Positions 8,941 through 17,048 of a stretch of 42,052 nt of DNA are shown here, in pieces. How positions within the stretch are numbered: position 1 is the first letter of the stretch; every line of letters begins with the position of its first letter. The notes below the pieces were generated by a model. It ran no database searches. It had not been told where the DNA came from and was given only the letters and a program-made list of their open reading frames with translations. Origin of the DNA: Acidobacteriota bacterium. Its GTDB lineage: Bacteria; Acidobacteriota; Terriglobia; 20CM-2-55-15. The DNA lies in the NCBI GenBank assembly GCA_003223875.1, contig QHWY01000238.1, forward strand, positions 1 to 42,052, in the 5' to 3' direction. A program made the translations under genes and the position numbers.

Positions 8941-10521
8941 ATGTGTAATCGCTATGCTTCTAAAACTGCGTTGGTCGCAACGGCTGTTCTATTCTATTTG
9001 TGCATCGTTGAAAGGACAGGTTTTGGTCAGAAACGCGACGAAGTGCGAATCTCCCTGCGCCAGGCGATCGAAATGGCACTTGCCAATCATAAGGACATCG
9101 AACTGGCGCGGCAGAACGCTCGTTTGGCGGACTGGGATCTGAAGAGTGTGATCTCGCAATATGAGCCACGCTCGACTTTCAACTCGTTCTATGAACATAC
9201 CCAATTACCGATAAACAGTTTCTTAAGCGGTGGTGTCAACGGTTCGGTGATTCAGTCCGATTTGATGGCCGGCTATCGTCTTGAGGGATTAGCGGGCAGA
9301 GGAGGAGGAAGCTACCAGGTAGATTTCTCGTCGCGACGGTTCACAACAAACAACATATTTGCCGCGCTGAATCCGCAATACCCATCGGATCTGTCGGTTC
9401 GTTTCACGCAACCGCTCTCTCGCGGGCGGCTCGTCCCGACTCGCCTAAAGGATATCGAGATTGCAAAAAAGAACCTGCAGTTGACCGACACCGAAGTACG
9501 AAAAATAGCTACCGAAACGATTATCAATGTAAAACGGGCCTACTGGGATTTGGTTTTCGCGCGAAACCGTATGACCATTCAGGGCGAGATTGTGCGTGAT
9601 ACCCGCGCGCAGCTCGAGCTCAACACGAGGCGTGCCACAACGGGTTCTTTGGCGGTGTCCGACGTCTACCGAACCGAAGCGCGCACGGCGGAATCCGAAC
9701 AGAGTGCATATCAGACCGCTGAAGCGGTTACTCGCGCAGAGAACACTCTCAAGAATCTCATCGTGGAGAGTGCAGCCTCGGATCTTTGGGAAGCGAGCCT
9801 GGTACCCACGGATGTCCTCGACTCGGCTGAGACTTCAGTAACGCTTCAACAGGCGCTCACCGCTGCATTGGATAATCGACTCGAATTGCAGGAGAGCGAC
9901 ATAGCCCGGGAAATCAACGCAATTGAGCAGCGATACTTTCAAGACCAGACTCGCTCGCAGGTCGACCTGGTCAGCAGTTATGGCCTGGCGGGGCTTGGCG
10001 GCAGTCCCAATTCATTGATTCGATCACTTGCGCCTACGGCGGTGCCGGGTTTTCTCGAAGGCGCGTACGGCCAGTCGTTGGTCAACCTTCTCGATAATCG
10101 CTTCAATAGTTTTCGCGTCGGTGTTCAGATTACCCTTCCCCTCCACAACCATGAAGCAGAGGCAAAACTAGGACGAGCCTTAGTTCAGAGTGAGCGTGTG
10201 AGCACGCAGCGGGAAAAATTCAAACAGTTGATCCAGGTTGATGTGCGGAATGCGTATCAAGCCGTTTCCATAGCAGCATCGCAACAGCAGGCTGCTGCGG
10301 TCGTACGGCTGGCGTTGGAAAAGCAACACGCAAGCGAAGAACGCAGATTGAACGTCGGTTATTCCACAAACGATGTTGTGCTCGAGCGGCAAATCGGTTT
10401 GGCGGCGGCGCGTCTCAGCGAAATGCGAGCACAAACCGAACACCAGAAAGCGTTGGCCGACTTAGAGCGTGCGATGGGCGCAGCCCTCGAAGCAAACAGA
10501 GTCGTTATCCGCAGCCGATGA
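8941..10521 (+). CDS. TolC-family outer-membrane efflux channel
   Basis: 526 residues from ATG 8941 with AGGAG just upstream. A signal peptide (ALVATAVLFYLCIV) is followed by two outer-membrane-efflux repeats. The first begins at the RISLRQAIEMALANHKDIELARQNARLADWDL region; the second begins near VTLQQALTAALDNRLELQESDIAREI. Long heptad-like helices and the VGVQITLPL strand motif are present. It forms the trimeric channel-tunnel of a type I or tripartite exporter. It lies directly after the adaptor gene and ends 9 bp from the convergent ABC ATPase stop codon, leaving no room for a separate terminator. Confidence 0.9.
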   Translation: MCNRYASKTALVATAVLFYLCIVERTGFGQKRDEVRISLRQAIEMALANHKDIELARQNARLADWDLKSVISQYEPRSTFNSFYEHTQLPINSFLSGGVNGSVIQSDLMAGYRLEGLAGRGGGSYQVDFSSRRFTTNNIFAALNPQYPSDLSVRFTQPLSRGRLVPTRLKDIEIAKKNLQLTDTEVRKIATETIINVKRAYWDLVFARNRMTIQGEIVRDTRAQLELNTRRATTGSLAVSDVYRTEARTAESEQSAYQTAEAVTRAENTLKNLIVESAASDLWEASLVPTDVLDSAETSVTLQQALTAALDNRLELQESDIAREINAIEQRYFQDQTRSQVDLVSSYGLAGLGGSPNSLIRSLAPTAVPGFLEGAYGQSLVNLLDNRFNSFRVGVQITLPLHNHEAEAKLGRALVQSERVSTQREKFKQLIQVDVRNAYQAVSIAASQQQAAAVVRLALEKQHASEERRLNVGYSTNDVVLERQIGLAAARLSEMRAQTEHQKALADLERAMGAALEANRVVIRSR

Positions 10522-10530
10522 TTACGAAGT

Positions 10531-11226
10531 TTAGCTGGCTTCCTGGTGATCTCGGCGGATCTTTCCGTCTTCGATTTCAACAATACGGTCGGCGAGTTCG
10601 ACGATCCGATTATCGTGAGTGACAATCACGACGGCCCTGCCGCGTGTGTGCGCCAGCTTGGTCAACATTTCCATGACCGCGCGGCCGCTTTGCGAATCGA
10701 GCGCTGCCGTGGGTTCATCAGCGAGAATGATGTCGGGATCGCCCGCAAGCGCCCGAGCGATGGCCACACGTTGCTTCTGTCCTCCACTCAGATCGGCCGG
10801 AAACGTGTCGTATTTGTTTGCCAGTTGCACTTGCTCGAATAGGGCCTGAGCTCGCCGGCGCGCTTCCGCGCGGCGAAAGCCCTTCAGGAGCCCTACGTAT
10901 TCGACGTTTTCTCCCGCTGTGAGTGCCGGGAAAAGATTGAAGCCCTGAAAAATAAATCCGATGTGCGCGAGCCGAATCCGTGGAAGGTGTCTTTCTTTCA
11001 AGCCTGATACCTCTTTGCCTTGGATGCGGACGCTGCCGGATGTTGGACGCAAAATGCACCCGATCATCGAAAGCAAAGTCGTCTTACCGCTTCCGGATGG
11101 CCCCATGAGCATGGCCACTTCGCCGCCGTGAATGTCCAGGTCAACACCATTGACCGCATGAACAGCCGCTTCGCCGGATTCGAATACTTTAGTGAGATTC
11201 CGCACCGAAATGGCCTGTTCGCTCAT
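10531..11226 (-). CDS. ABC transporter ATP-binding subunit, MacB/LolD/DevA-like
   Basis: 231 residues with a complete nucleotide-binding domain: Walker A GPSGSGKTT near residue 41, Q-loop FQGFNLFPALTAGENV, signature LSGGQKQR, Walker B with DEPTAALD, and an H-loop VTHD. The sequence type is the MacB/LolD/DevA group that pairs with FtsX-like permeases and drives extrusion of lipids, lipoproteins or amphiphilic molecules. Its start directly abuts the permease stop, so the two are coupled. It is the last gene of the long minus-strand run and converges with the TolC gene. Confidence 0.93.
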   Translation of the reverse strand: MSEQAISVRNLTKVFESGEAAVHAVNGVDLDIHGGEVAMLMGPSGSGKTTLLSMIGCILRPTSGSVRIQGKEVSGLKERHLPRIRLAHIGFIFQGFNLFPALTAGENVEYVGLLKGFRRAEARRRAQALFEQVQLANKYDTFPADLSGGQKQRVAIARALAGDPDIILADEPTAALDSQSGRAVMEMLTKLAHTRGRAVVIVTHDNRIVELADRIVEIEDGKIRRDHQEAS

Positions 11227-12357
11227 TTATGTTTTGAATACCAGTACAGGGTCGATGCGCGTCGCTTTGTGGATCGACACGACAGACGCGCTGACACACA
11301 TCACAACAGTCAATGCGAACAACGCCAGCGCGACGGGCCATGGCAGCAGAATCGCAGCCTCATTGCGCCGGCTGAGGTACACGATTGCCACACTGATTGA
11401 AATTCCAATGATGTAACCAATCACGGCGCTGATGATGGCCTGTTCAATAATCACACGGTAGATATGCAGATTCGAGGCGCCGATCGCCTTCAAAGTTCCA
11501 AACTCGCGTATGTGGTCGATCGTGGTGGCATAGATGGTTTGTGCGACAACGACGACTCCAACAACCAGGCCCAGCAGAGCTGCAATCAGCGTCGCCACAC
11601 CCGCGCCTGTTGTGAAGATCCAGTACCTCTGCGTCATCCACCTGAACTCGGCGGTCGTGTAAACATCTACGTCCGACACGCGCGCGAGGATATCTCGCTT
11701 CACCTGCTGAAGGTCCACGCCTTTGCGCGCCGAGACCAGCACATAAACCGTCTGGTTTTCGGGTAGCCTGACGTAGTTCTGCGCGCTCTTGAACGATGCG
11801 AAGACAAATGGAGATGTGGTGAAGGACCGAATACCTTCCGTGAATCCTACAACACGCGCACGATAACCGTTTATCTCGCCAACTTGTCCGATATGAGTAA
11901 TGCCGAGCCTTTGGCGATACAGGTCGTCCACGAAGACGGCGTTGTCGGCTTTCAGATCTTCCGGATTGCCCTTAATCACGTTCCAGGGACCCCCCAGCCC
12001 GCTCTGCGGATCGAAACCGACAATTTGAATGTTCTCGGTCCCGCCGTCCTCTTTCTTCCAAATGATGTACTGAATGATGTATTTCGCCGCAGAGTCGACG
12101 CCGGGCGTACCGAGAATCTGATAGAGCTTGCGTTCGGAGAAGGGGGCCCAACCTCCGATATCAAAATATCGTACACCTTTGGAAACAACCCACAGGTCGG
12201 CCTTGGAATGACTCACATTATTCGACGTCGTTTCCAGGAATCCGACAAATAACCCGAATTGCACAACCATCAGGAGAATGGCAAATACGACACCTGTCAG
12301 GGTTACAGCGAACCTGACTTTGTCGTGTAGGAGATTTCGGCGCGCGAGGAGAGACAT
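11227..12357 (-). CDS. FtsX-like ABC transporter permease, DevC-type
   Basis: 376 residues. The topology is one N-terminal membrane helix (VTLTGVVFAILLMVVQFGLFVGF), a periplasmic domain of about 220 residues, and three C-terminal helices (near GVATLIAALLGLVVGVVVVA, AIISAVIGYIIGISISVAIV and PVALALFALTVVMCV). This is the FtsX/MacB-PCD layout. The cytoplasmic loop FGTLKAIGASNLHIYRVI is the usual coupling element. It resembles DevC, the permease of the cyanobacterial glycolipid exporter, in length and N-terminal sequence type. It is 7 bp downstream of the nucleoside hydrolase and immediately upstream of its ATPase. Confidence 0.9.
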   Translation of the reverse strand: MSLLARRNLLHDKVRFAVTLTGVVFAILLMVVQFGLFVGFLETTSNNVSHSKADLWVVSKGVRYFDIGGWAPFSERKLYQILGTPGVDSAAKYIIQYIIWKKEDGGTENIQIVGFDPQSGLGGPWNVIKGNPEDLKADNAVFVDDLYRQRLGITHIGQVGEINGYRARVVGFTEGIRSFTTSPFVFASFKSAQNYVRLPENQTVYVLVSARKGVDLQQVKRDILARVSDVDVYTTAEFRWMTQRYWIFTTGAGVATLIAALLGLVVGVVVVAQTIYATTIDHIREFGTLKAIGASNLHIYRVIIEQAIISAVIGYIIGISISVAIVYLSRRNEAAILLPWPVALALFALTVVMCVSASVVSIHKATRIDPVLVFKT

Positions 12358-12364
12358 CGTCCCG

Positions 12365-13525
12365 CTAGTCTTGATTCACAGTTACCGCACGCCGAAACAA
12401 CTCGTGCATTTTCTGTGTATCGATGTCGACGACGACCGTAGCGTTGTCCGGTTCGCGTGTGAGAAGCCCGGCAACTCCTGCTACGTAGCTTGACGGATCC
12501 AAGAAAATGGATTCTGTCAGCCGATTCAGTTCGGAATCAGAAGCGATCAAAGTGATTCGCTCCAACAGCGTTAGAGCGATTTCAGTGTGACCGCGCATGA
12601 TGCCGTCACCTTCGATAGCTTTGATCAATCCAGATTGAACCGTGCCTAACGAGGAATCCATCGCATAGATAGCAGTTGCCACATCCGGTATCCACGCACG
12701 CGTCCGGCCGATCAGTGGACCGAGTTGATTGCCAACGTAAGTCGTGAGCGCAGGGCAAATAAATTTCAACGCATCTCGACCCTTGTCACACAGAGCGTGA
12801 ACGTCGTCCAGATCCAATGAGAACTTCTGGAACGAATCCAAGGGCAGCACAATAATCTCGGGACCCAGCCGGGAAGACAGAACGATGTTTAAGGCCTCGG
12901 GATCCTGCCACAGACTGTATTCCCCCGACGGGGTGCGATTTCCACCATATTTGGCCGCAGCTCCGATCACGATTCGTTCGTAACGCCGCATGGCATCCGG
13001 ATAACGAGAGAATGCCAGCGCGAGATTCGTCAGCGGCCCTAACGCGAGCAACGTCGCGCCCGGATGTTCATTGCCGAGATCTCGGTACAACGTGGGGGCG
13101 TCGCGCGAGTCGAAATCTCTTGCAGCGTGAGGGTGCTGTAGACCAATCTGCCAGAGTCCATCCATGCCGTGCAGCAACGCTGGAGCACGAAGCCCCAGGA
13201 GTGGACCAGCATTCAATGGTTGTGAGATGGGTTCAGGAGCTCCCACGGCGACGGGAATTCCGCGGCGGCGCGTGGCATCGAGGACGGTGAGCACATTGTT
13301 CGCAGCACTCAGCGAGCTTGTATTGCCGAAGACCGTGCCGATGCCCAGAATGTTCACTGGGTAATCGGACTGAGAAAGAAGCCACACTATCGCGGCCGCG
13401 TCATCAATACCTGTGTCCGTATCGATCACGAGATCGACAGCCGCCGCCGGGATCGGTTCAACGAATATGGCGGTGCAGGTCCAAAAAAGACCTAGAACAA
13501 GTTTGAAGTACGTTCGGCACTTCAT
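12365..13525 (-). CDS. Exported inosine/uridine-preferring nucleoside hydrolase family protein
   Basis: 386 residues from ATG 13525, preceded by AAGGAG about 10 bases upstream; a longer frame would overlap the ACP gene. The N-terminus is a Sec signal peptide (KCRTYFKLVLGLFWTCTAIF, then PAAA). The mature protein opens with the calcium-binding DTDTGIDDAAA motif that defines nucleoside hydrolases, and contains TLLALGPLTNLALA and the C-terminal WIPDVATAIYA region. The family hydrolyses N-glycosidic bonds of nucleosides. An exported form inside a biosynthetic/export operon (7 bp from the permease, 28 bp from the ACP) is unexpected. It may process an exported product or simply scavenge nucleosides. 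Confidence 0.85.
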   Translation of the reverse strand: MKCRTYFKLVLGLFWTCTAIFVEPIPAAAVDLVIDTDTGIDDAAAIVWLLSQSDYPVNILGIGTVFGNTSSLSAANNVLTVLDATRRRGIPVAVGAPEPISQPLNAGPLLGLRAPALLHGMDGLWQIGLQHPHAARDFDSRDAPTLYRDLGNEHPGATLLALGPLTNLALAFSRYPDAMRRYERIVIGAAAKYGGNRTPSGEYSLWQDPEALNIVLSSRLGPEIIVLPLDSFQKFSLDLDDVHALCDKGRDALKFICPALTTYVGNQLGPLIGRTRAWIPDVATAIYAMDSSLGTVQSGLIKAIEGDGIMRGHTEIALTLLERITLIASDSELNRLTESIFLDPSSYVAGVAGLLTREPDNATVVVDIDTQKMHELFRRAVTVNQD

Positions 13526-13553
13526 GTGTCCTGGACTCCTTCCAACCCCGTTT

Positions 13554-13793
13554 TTAGCTCGCCGCGCCCGCACGGCTAACAAACAACTTTGTCAAGTCAC
13601 CAACCGTTTTGACGTCCTTCATGTCTTCTTGCACCAACCGCAGACCGAAAGCATCCTGTAGATCGATGATCATCTCGACAAGAATGAATGACTCGACGAC
13701 CAGGCTTGTCAGCGATGTGTCGTCTTGCAATCGAGACACAGGCTGCTTTAAAAAGGTCGCGATTTGTTCTTTAACTGCATTTTTGTCAATCAT
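13554..13793 (-). CDS. Acyl carrier protein (stand-alone)
   Basis: 79 residues, four-helix ACP-type sequence. The phosphopantetheine attachment site appears as V-E-S-F, with Ser35 followed by the helix-II pattern ILVEMIIDLQDAFGL. The usual DSL is replaced by ESF, which is common in specialised carrier proteins. It sits between the ferritin-like diiron gene and the nucleoside hydrolase, in an operon that also encodes a PPTase and a second carrier protein. It probably carries the fatty-acyl or intermediate chain handled by the KAS III-like, reductase or oxygenase enzymes. Confidence 0.85.
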   Translation of the reverse strand: MIDKNAVKEQIATFLKQPVSRLQDDTSLTSLVVESFILVEMIIDLQDAFGLRLVQEDMKDVKTVGDLTKLFVSRAGAAS

Positions 13794-13826
13794 CGGAATA
13801 ATTCTCCATCTCCTATTTTTTGGATG

Positions 13827-14375
13827 TCACTTCACAAGATATTTGAGGCGTTGCTCATGTTCTTGCATTGTCTTTCTATAAACTTCCTGGTCAGCCTCCC
13901 AGAACCGTTTTAGCGTTTTGTCGATCAGATCTTTACTGTACTCGGGTTCCATGAGCTTGAGGGCGTCGTGGATCCACTCGATGTGCCACTTCTCATCCGC
14001 CATGATTTTGGTAAGTGTGTTTTGAACAATAGGGTTTATTTCAGGAAGCTGGCTATGACGGCCGTATTGGTTCACGACACGCTTTTCGAACACCTGCGTG
14101 ATGCCGAGTATTTCCATCAGATTGCTTGGCGGCCCCGCGGCGGTCAAATATTGATCCTGATAGGATGAACTCAACTTTATAGGTTTGGCCCCAAGCTCTT
14201 CGATACAGGATGTCCAGTACCAGGCGTGGGCGGCTTCATCCGAAAAGTGTTTCGTCATGTCCCGTTGAATAGCGCCTGGTTTCATGGACCTGGCCAATCT
14301 GCCAAAAAACAGTGAACCACTGATTTCGGAGCTTCTATAGAAACTCAAAACCCACAGTTCGTTTTCGTCAAGCAT
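13827..14375 (-). CDS. Ferritin-like diiron protein, probable oxygenase or oxidase of the cluster
   Basis: 182 residues from ATG 14375, with GGGAG six bases upstream; the ATG overlaps the PPTase stop. The diiron carboxylate ligand set is complete and regularly spaced: E17 (SSEISG), E47 with H50 (DEAAH), E97 (VFEKR) and E128 with H131 (DEKWH). This is a four-helix ferritin-like fold, broadly reminiscent of MiaE-like or COQ7-like hydroxylases, but I cannot place it in a named subfamily. Its position between PPTase and ACP genes suggests it oxidises a carrier-bound intermediate. Electron-donor genes are not seen nearby. Confidence 0.75.
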   Translation of the reverse strand: MLDENELWVLSFYRSSEISGSLFFGRLARSMKPGAIQRDMTKHFSDEAAHAWYWTSCIEELGAKPIKLSSSYQDQYLTAAGPPSNLMEILGITQVFEKRVVNQYGRHSQLPEINPIVQNTLTKIMADEKWHIEWIHDALKLMEPEYSKDLIDKTLKRFWEADQEVYRKTMQEHEQRLKYLVK

Positions 14376-14772
14376 CACGTTCTCCCTTCGTCAGTACGGC
14401 GATCGATAAGAATCCGTCATCAACTTCAATTGACGAGTAATGGAACCTTAACAATTTGCTTCTACGCGAATAGGCAGTGCCTCTCCAATGCGATGGATTT
14501 TCCAGGACGTAATCGCCGAGTATCCTGTCGTCGTTTTCCGGATCGGCTTTGAAGATGGCTTCTTTTACCGTCCAGAGCCGCAGTAGCGTTCTCTGATCCT
14601 GCGAATCTGCCTGTTCACTCTCAGTGAGAAAGAACCGCGCGATCTGGAGGCTGACCGAGCGGCCGGTCTCGATGTCCAACCCGATCCCCAGGAGTGCGGA
14701 CTTCGCGTCGCCTTGCTTCAGTCTACCCATCAGATATGCGACTTCAGTGCTAATTGCCTGTTCGGACAACAT
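14368..14772 (-). CDS. 4'-phosphopantetheinyl transferase superfamily protein
   Basis: 134 residues from ATG 14772, preceded by GAGG; a longer frame exists but would run deep into the upstream reductase gene. The magnesium/CoA-binding motifs are GIGLDIE (D33, E35) and WTVKEAIFK (W67, K70, E71, K75), the hallmark of Sfp/AcpS-type enzymes. It transfers phosphopantetheine from CoA to a carrier-protein serine. It is short for an Sfp-type enzyme and closer to AcpS in length. It is embedded with two carrier-protein genes that are its probable substrates, overlapping the upstream reductase by 23 bp and the downstream diiron gene by 8 bp. Confidence 0.82.
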   Translation of the reverse strand: MLSEQAISTEVAYLMGRLKQGDAKSALLGIGLDIETGRSVSLQIARFFLTESEQADSQDQRTLLRLWTVKEAIFKADPENDDRILGDYVLENPSHWRGTAYSRRSKLLRFHYSSIEVDDGFLSIAVLTKGERDA

Positions 14773-15865
14773 TCCCTTCCTCTTTCCCCCACTTGGTACT
14801 GACCAGGTAATCGCAGGTGTTGCGAACAAGCTGATGCGGATCGGGTGACCGGTAATCGCGTAAAGCGGAGACGAGCCGCTCGTTCCGAAATTCTTTCTGA
14901 ATGAATAATTGTCGCGCAAAGGGCGTGACGCTAGACAATGCCTGGTTTACGATACTTCCACTGAAGGTATCCACCGCCGTACCTAACATGTCGAACGATT
15001 CGGCATCCGCATAGAGAGGCTTCAGGATGCGGCGCGAGTTGAACTCCTGCTGTCGTGCAAAGCGTTCAAAAGCAATGTCGACCAACTCGCCCAAAGTTAA
15101 CGATTCCGATCTCGTGTGACAGACATGATAGATTGCCTTGCTCGCCGTGCTCTGCATGACCCTGAAGACAGCATCCTTGACAAATTCGCCCGTCACGAAA
15201 TAAAGCGGCGTTTCGGGATTTCCGGGGATGAGCGACAGCAGGCCGTAGTACAGCAGCTTCAGCGTGTTGTGAAACGCGTTGAATTGGGTCACGTGTCCGG
15301 TTTGGTCATCGGCGACAACGGTCGCCACGCGCAAGATGCGCCAGGGCAAGTAATCGAAATCGCGAATCAATTTCGCTTCTGCAGCGGCCTTCGACCTCTC
15401 GTAATGATTCGCAAACCCCACGTCTTCAAGTGGGACTTCGGAAATCACGCCTGTTTTGAGACCGGAAGCATACACAGTGCTCAGCACTCCCAAAGCTTCC
15501 AGCGAATCACATTGACTCGCAAACTTCAGCACCTTCTCGGCGCCCCGAATGTTCACGCTTTCGGCTGTGTCCGGGTCGACATTGAATTTGGTCACCGCCG
15601 CCGTATGGATAATCTTCCGGATTCGGCGCGGGTCGACGGAATCGAAAGGACGTTCCTTGACGAGATCTCCCGATTCATAGCTGATTCGAGCTTCGTATCG
15701 GCTGAATTGCTGCTCGAGCCGGTCGCGTTTAGCTTCAAACGCTTCCTGCGTCGCGGCCCGCACCCAGAGAACAACGGGCATATCCGTGAGTTCGAGGTAA
15801 GCGTGAGCCAGCCGCATACCGATGTAACCATCTGCTCCAGTGATCAAAATGTCTTTAGCGCGCAT
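14750..15865 (-). CDS. Thioester-reductase-like extended SDR (NAD(P)-dependent)
   Basis: 371 residues. The N-terminal dinucleotide-binding motif is TGADGYIG (residues 9-16), the SDR catalytic residues are Y155 and K159 in YERSK, and LSTVYASG precedes them. The overall pattern, with the acidic SGDLVKE and HTAAVTKFN, is that of the Lys2/carboxylic-acid-reductase-type terminal reductase domain, here stand-alone. Such enzymes reduce carrier-protein-bound thioesters to aldehydes or alcohols, which suggests reductive release of the cluster product. It lies 4 bp downstream of the aminoacyl ligase gene. An ordinary sugar or lipid epimerase is the alternative reading. Confidence 0.8.
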   Translation of the reverse strand: MRAKDILITGADGYIGMRLAHAYLELTDMPVVLWVRAATQEAFEAKRDRLEQQFSRYEARISYESGDLVKERPFDSVDPRRIRKIIHTAAVTKFNVDPDTAESVNIRGAEKVLKFASQCDSLEALGVLSTVYASGLKTGVISEVPLEDVGFANHYERSKAAAEAKLIRDFDYLPWRILRVATVVADDQTGHVTQFNAFHNTLKLLYYGLLSLIPGNPETPLYFVTGEFVKDAVFRVMQSTASKAIYHVCHTRSESLTLGELVDIAFERFARQQEFNSRRILKPLYADAESFDMLGTAVDTFSGSIVNQALSSVTPFARQLFIQKEFRNERLVSALRDYRSPDPHQLVRNTCDYLVSTKWGKEEGNVVRTGN

Positions 15866-15869
15866 TGTC

Positions 15870-16766
15870 TTAAAAAGTGTTCAGGTCGGGCCACTGTTTC
15901 TGGTCGGGTCCGAACTCGTTGAGAAATGCAAAAATCCAGCGTTCGATTCCAAACGCTACACATCCCGAGAATGCTTCCTGTTCCTGCCGTTGGATTTGAA
16001 AAGCTTCGCCAAAGTAGTTGCGATGGAAGTTGACCGAGCCGATCGCCAAACCCGTTCTGAACACCATCTCCGTCTTCACCGGATCCAGCCTCTGCGCCAG
16101 GAATTTAGGATTCTTGGACGGATTGAAGAACGGATCCGTCGCGTTCACCCAGTTGACGGGAAGATGAATGCGCTCGAAGAATGCTTGGACTTTTTCGGTG
16201 TATCGACCGAGAAAGGCCTTCACTTCGTCGGAATTTCCAATACAGACAATCTCCCGCATCGAGAAATTCCACTGTCTCTGTAGCGGCAGGTAATGAGTTT
16301 CACGGCGGAAGCACGTCGCGCGCGTCGTTACATACCTTGGTTCCGCCAGCGCTTGGCCTTGAAACAGAATGTAAAAGTGATAGCACGCGGCCGGCGTGAG
16401 GACATTCCGAACCGGGTCCAGCGCCGTCAGGTGAACGCAGCCTTCCTGATCGAGCGGAGTACCTTCTGTGAAGCGCTTCAGATTGTCGTCGGCGGCATCC
16501 AGCGAGGCTGGAAACGTTACCAAGTGGGGAAACGATCGAAAATAATCCAGCTTCGCCAGTTCCCGGGCGGATATGAACGTCGGGAAAAAAAACTCGGCCG
16601 CCTGACACTCTGAAGCCCACTTCAGAAACATGTTGTCTATGCGGCGATACAATTCAAGCAGCGAACCGCTCAGTGCAGATTGGCCGCTCTCGTACCAACC
16701 GTAATCGGGCAAAACGCGCGGATCGAAAATCGCTTCGCTCGTGGACTCTGGAGCACTCTTTGACAT
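15870..16766 (-). CDS. Amino acid:[carrier protein] ligase, class II seryl-tRNA-synthetase-like
   Basis: 298 residues. The sequence matches the catalytic core of atypical seryl-tRNA synthetases without a tRNA-binding domain. The motif 2-like region is TCFRRETHYLPLQRQW (R155) and the motif 3-like region is VAFGIERW (R276). Three candidate zinc ligands are C128, E172 and C269. Established knowledge: bacterial homologues activate a small amino acid (glycine or alanine in characterised cases) and load it on the phosphopantetheine of a dedicated carrier protein instead of tRNA. The adjacent upstream gene (24-bp gap) encodes just such a carrier, which strongly supports this reading. It would supply an aminoacyl-thioester to the cluster. 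Substrate specificity cannot be read by eye. Confidence 0.87.
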   Translation of the reverse strand: MSKSAPESTSEAIFDPRVLPDYGWYESGQSALSGSLLELYRRIDNMFLKWASECQAAEFFFPTFISARELAKLDYFRSFPHLVTFPASLDAADDNLKRFTEGTPLDQEGCVHLTALDPVRNVLTPAACYHFYILFQGQALAEPRYVTTRATCFRRETHYLPLQRQWNFSMREIVCIGNSDEVKAFLGRYTEKVQAFFERIHLPVNWVNATDPFFNPSKNPKFLAQRLDPVKTEMVFRTGLAIGSVNFHRNYFGEAFQIQRQEQEAFSGCVAFGIERWIFAFLNEFGPDQKQWPDLNTF

Positions 16767-16790
16767 GTCGCCTCCCTCGCTTCTCTCGTG

Positions 16791-17048
16791 CTAGGCCCTT
16801 GCGGGCTCGAAGAAATTCCGATAAATGGTATTGATGTCTCGAAACACACCGGGTTTGAGCATTTCGATGTCGATTGGGCTGTCGGACAACCTCTCGAGCA
16901 TCAAAATCAGATCCGTCAGTTGGAGTGAAGAAATGATACGCCGTTCAATGATCGGCGTATCATCGTCGAGTTCTTCAGCACGGATCTTGCCGCTCGTTCT
17001 GACAATCCATTCACGCAAGGTTTGTCGAATTTCGCTTTCTGTTTTCAT
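16791..17048 (-). CDS. Carrier protein partner of the amino acid:[carrier protein] ligase
   Basis: 85 residues from ATG 17048, which overlaps the stop of the AurF-like gene as ATGA and so implies translational coupling. The attachment site is I-S-S-L with Ser41, in place of DSL, followed by QLTDLILMLERL. The C-terminal PGVFRDINTIYRNFF pattern is, as I recall, typical of the carriers encoded beside SerRS-like ligases. It should be activated by the PPTase four genes downstream and then aminoacylated. It is distinct in sequence from the second ACP at 13554-13793, so the cluster has two carrier stations. Confidence 0.82.
   Translation of the reverse strand: MKTESEIRQTLREWIVRTSGKIRAEELDDDTPIIERRIISSLQLTDLILMLERLSDSPIDIEMLKPGVFRDINTIYRNFFEPARA

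Noticed and set aside
14773..14919. 49-codon N-terminal extension of the PPTase
   Set aside because: It lies entirely inside the reductase gene in another frame, and the ATG at 14772 has a ribosome-binding site.
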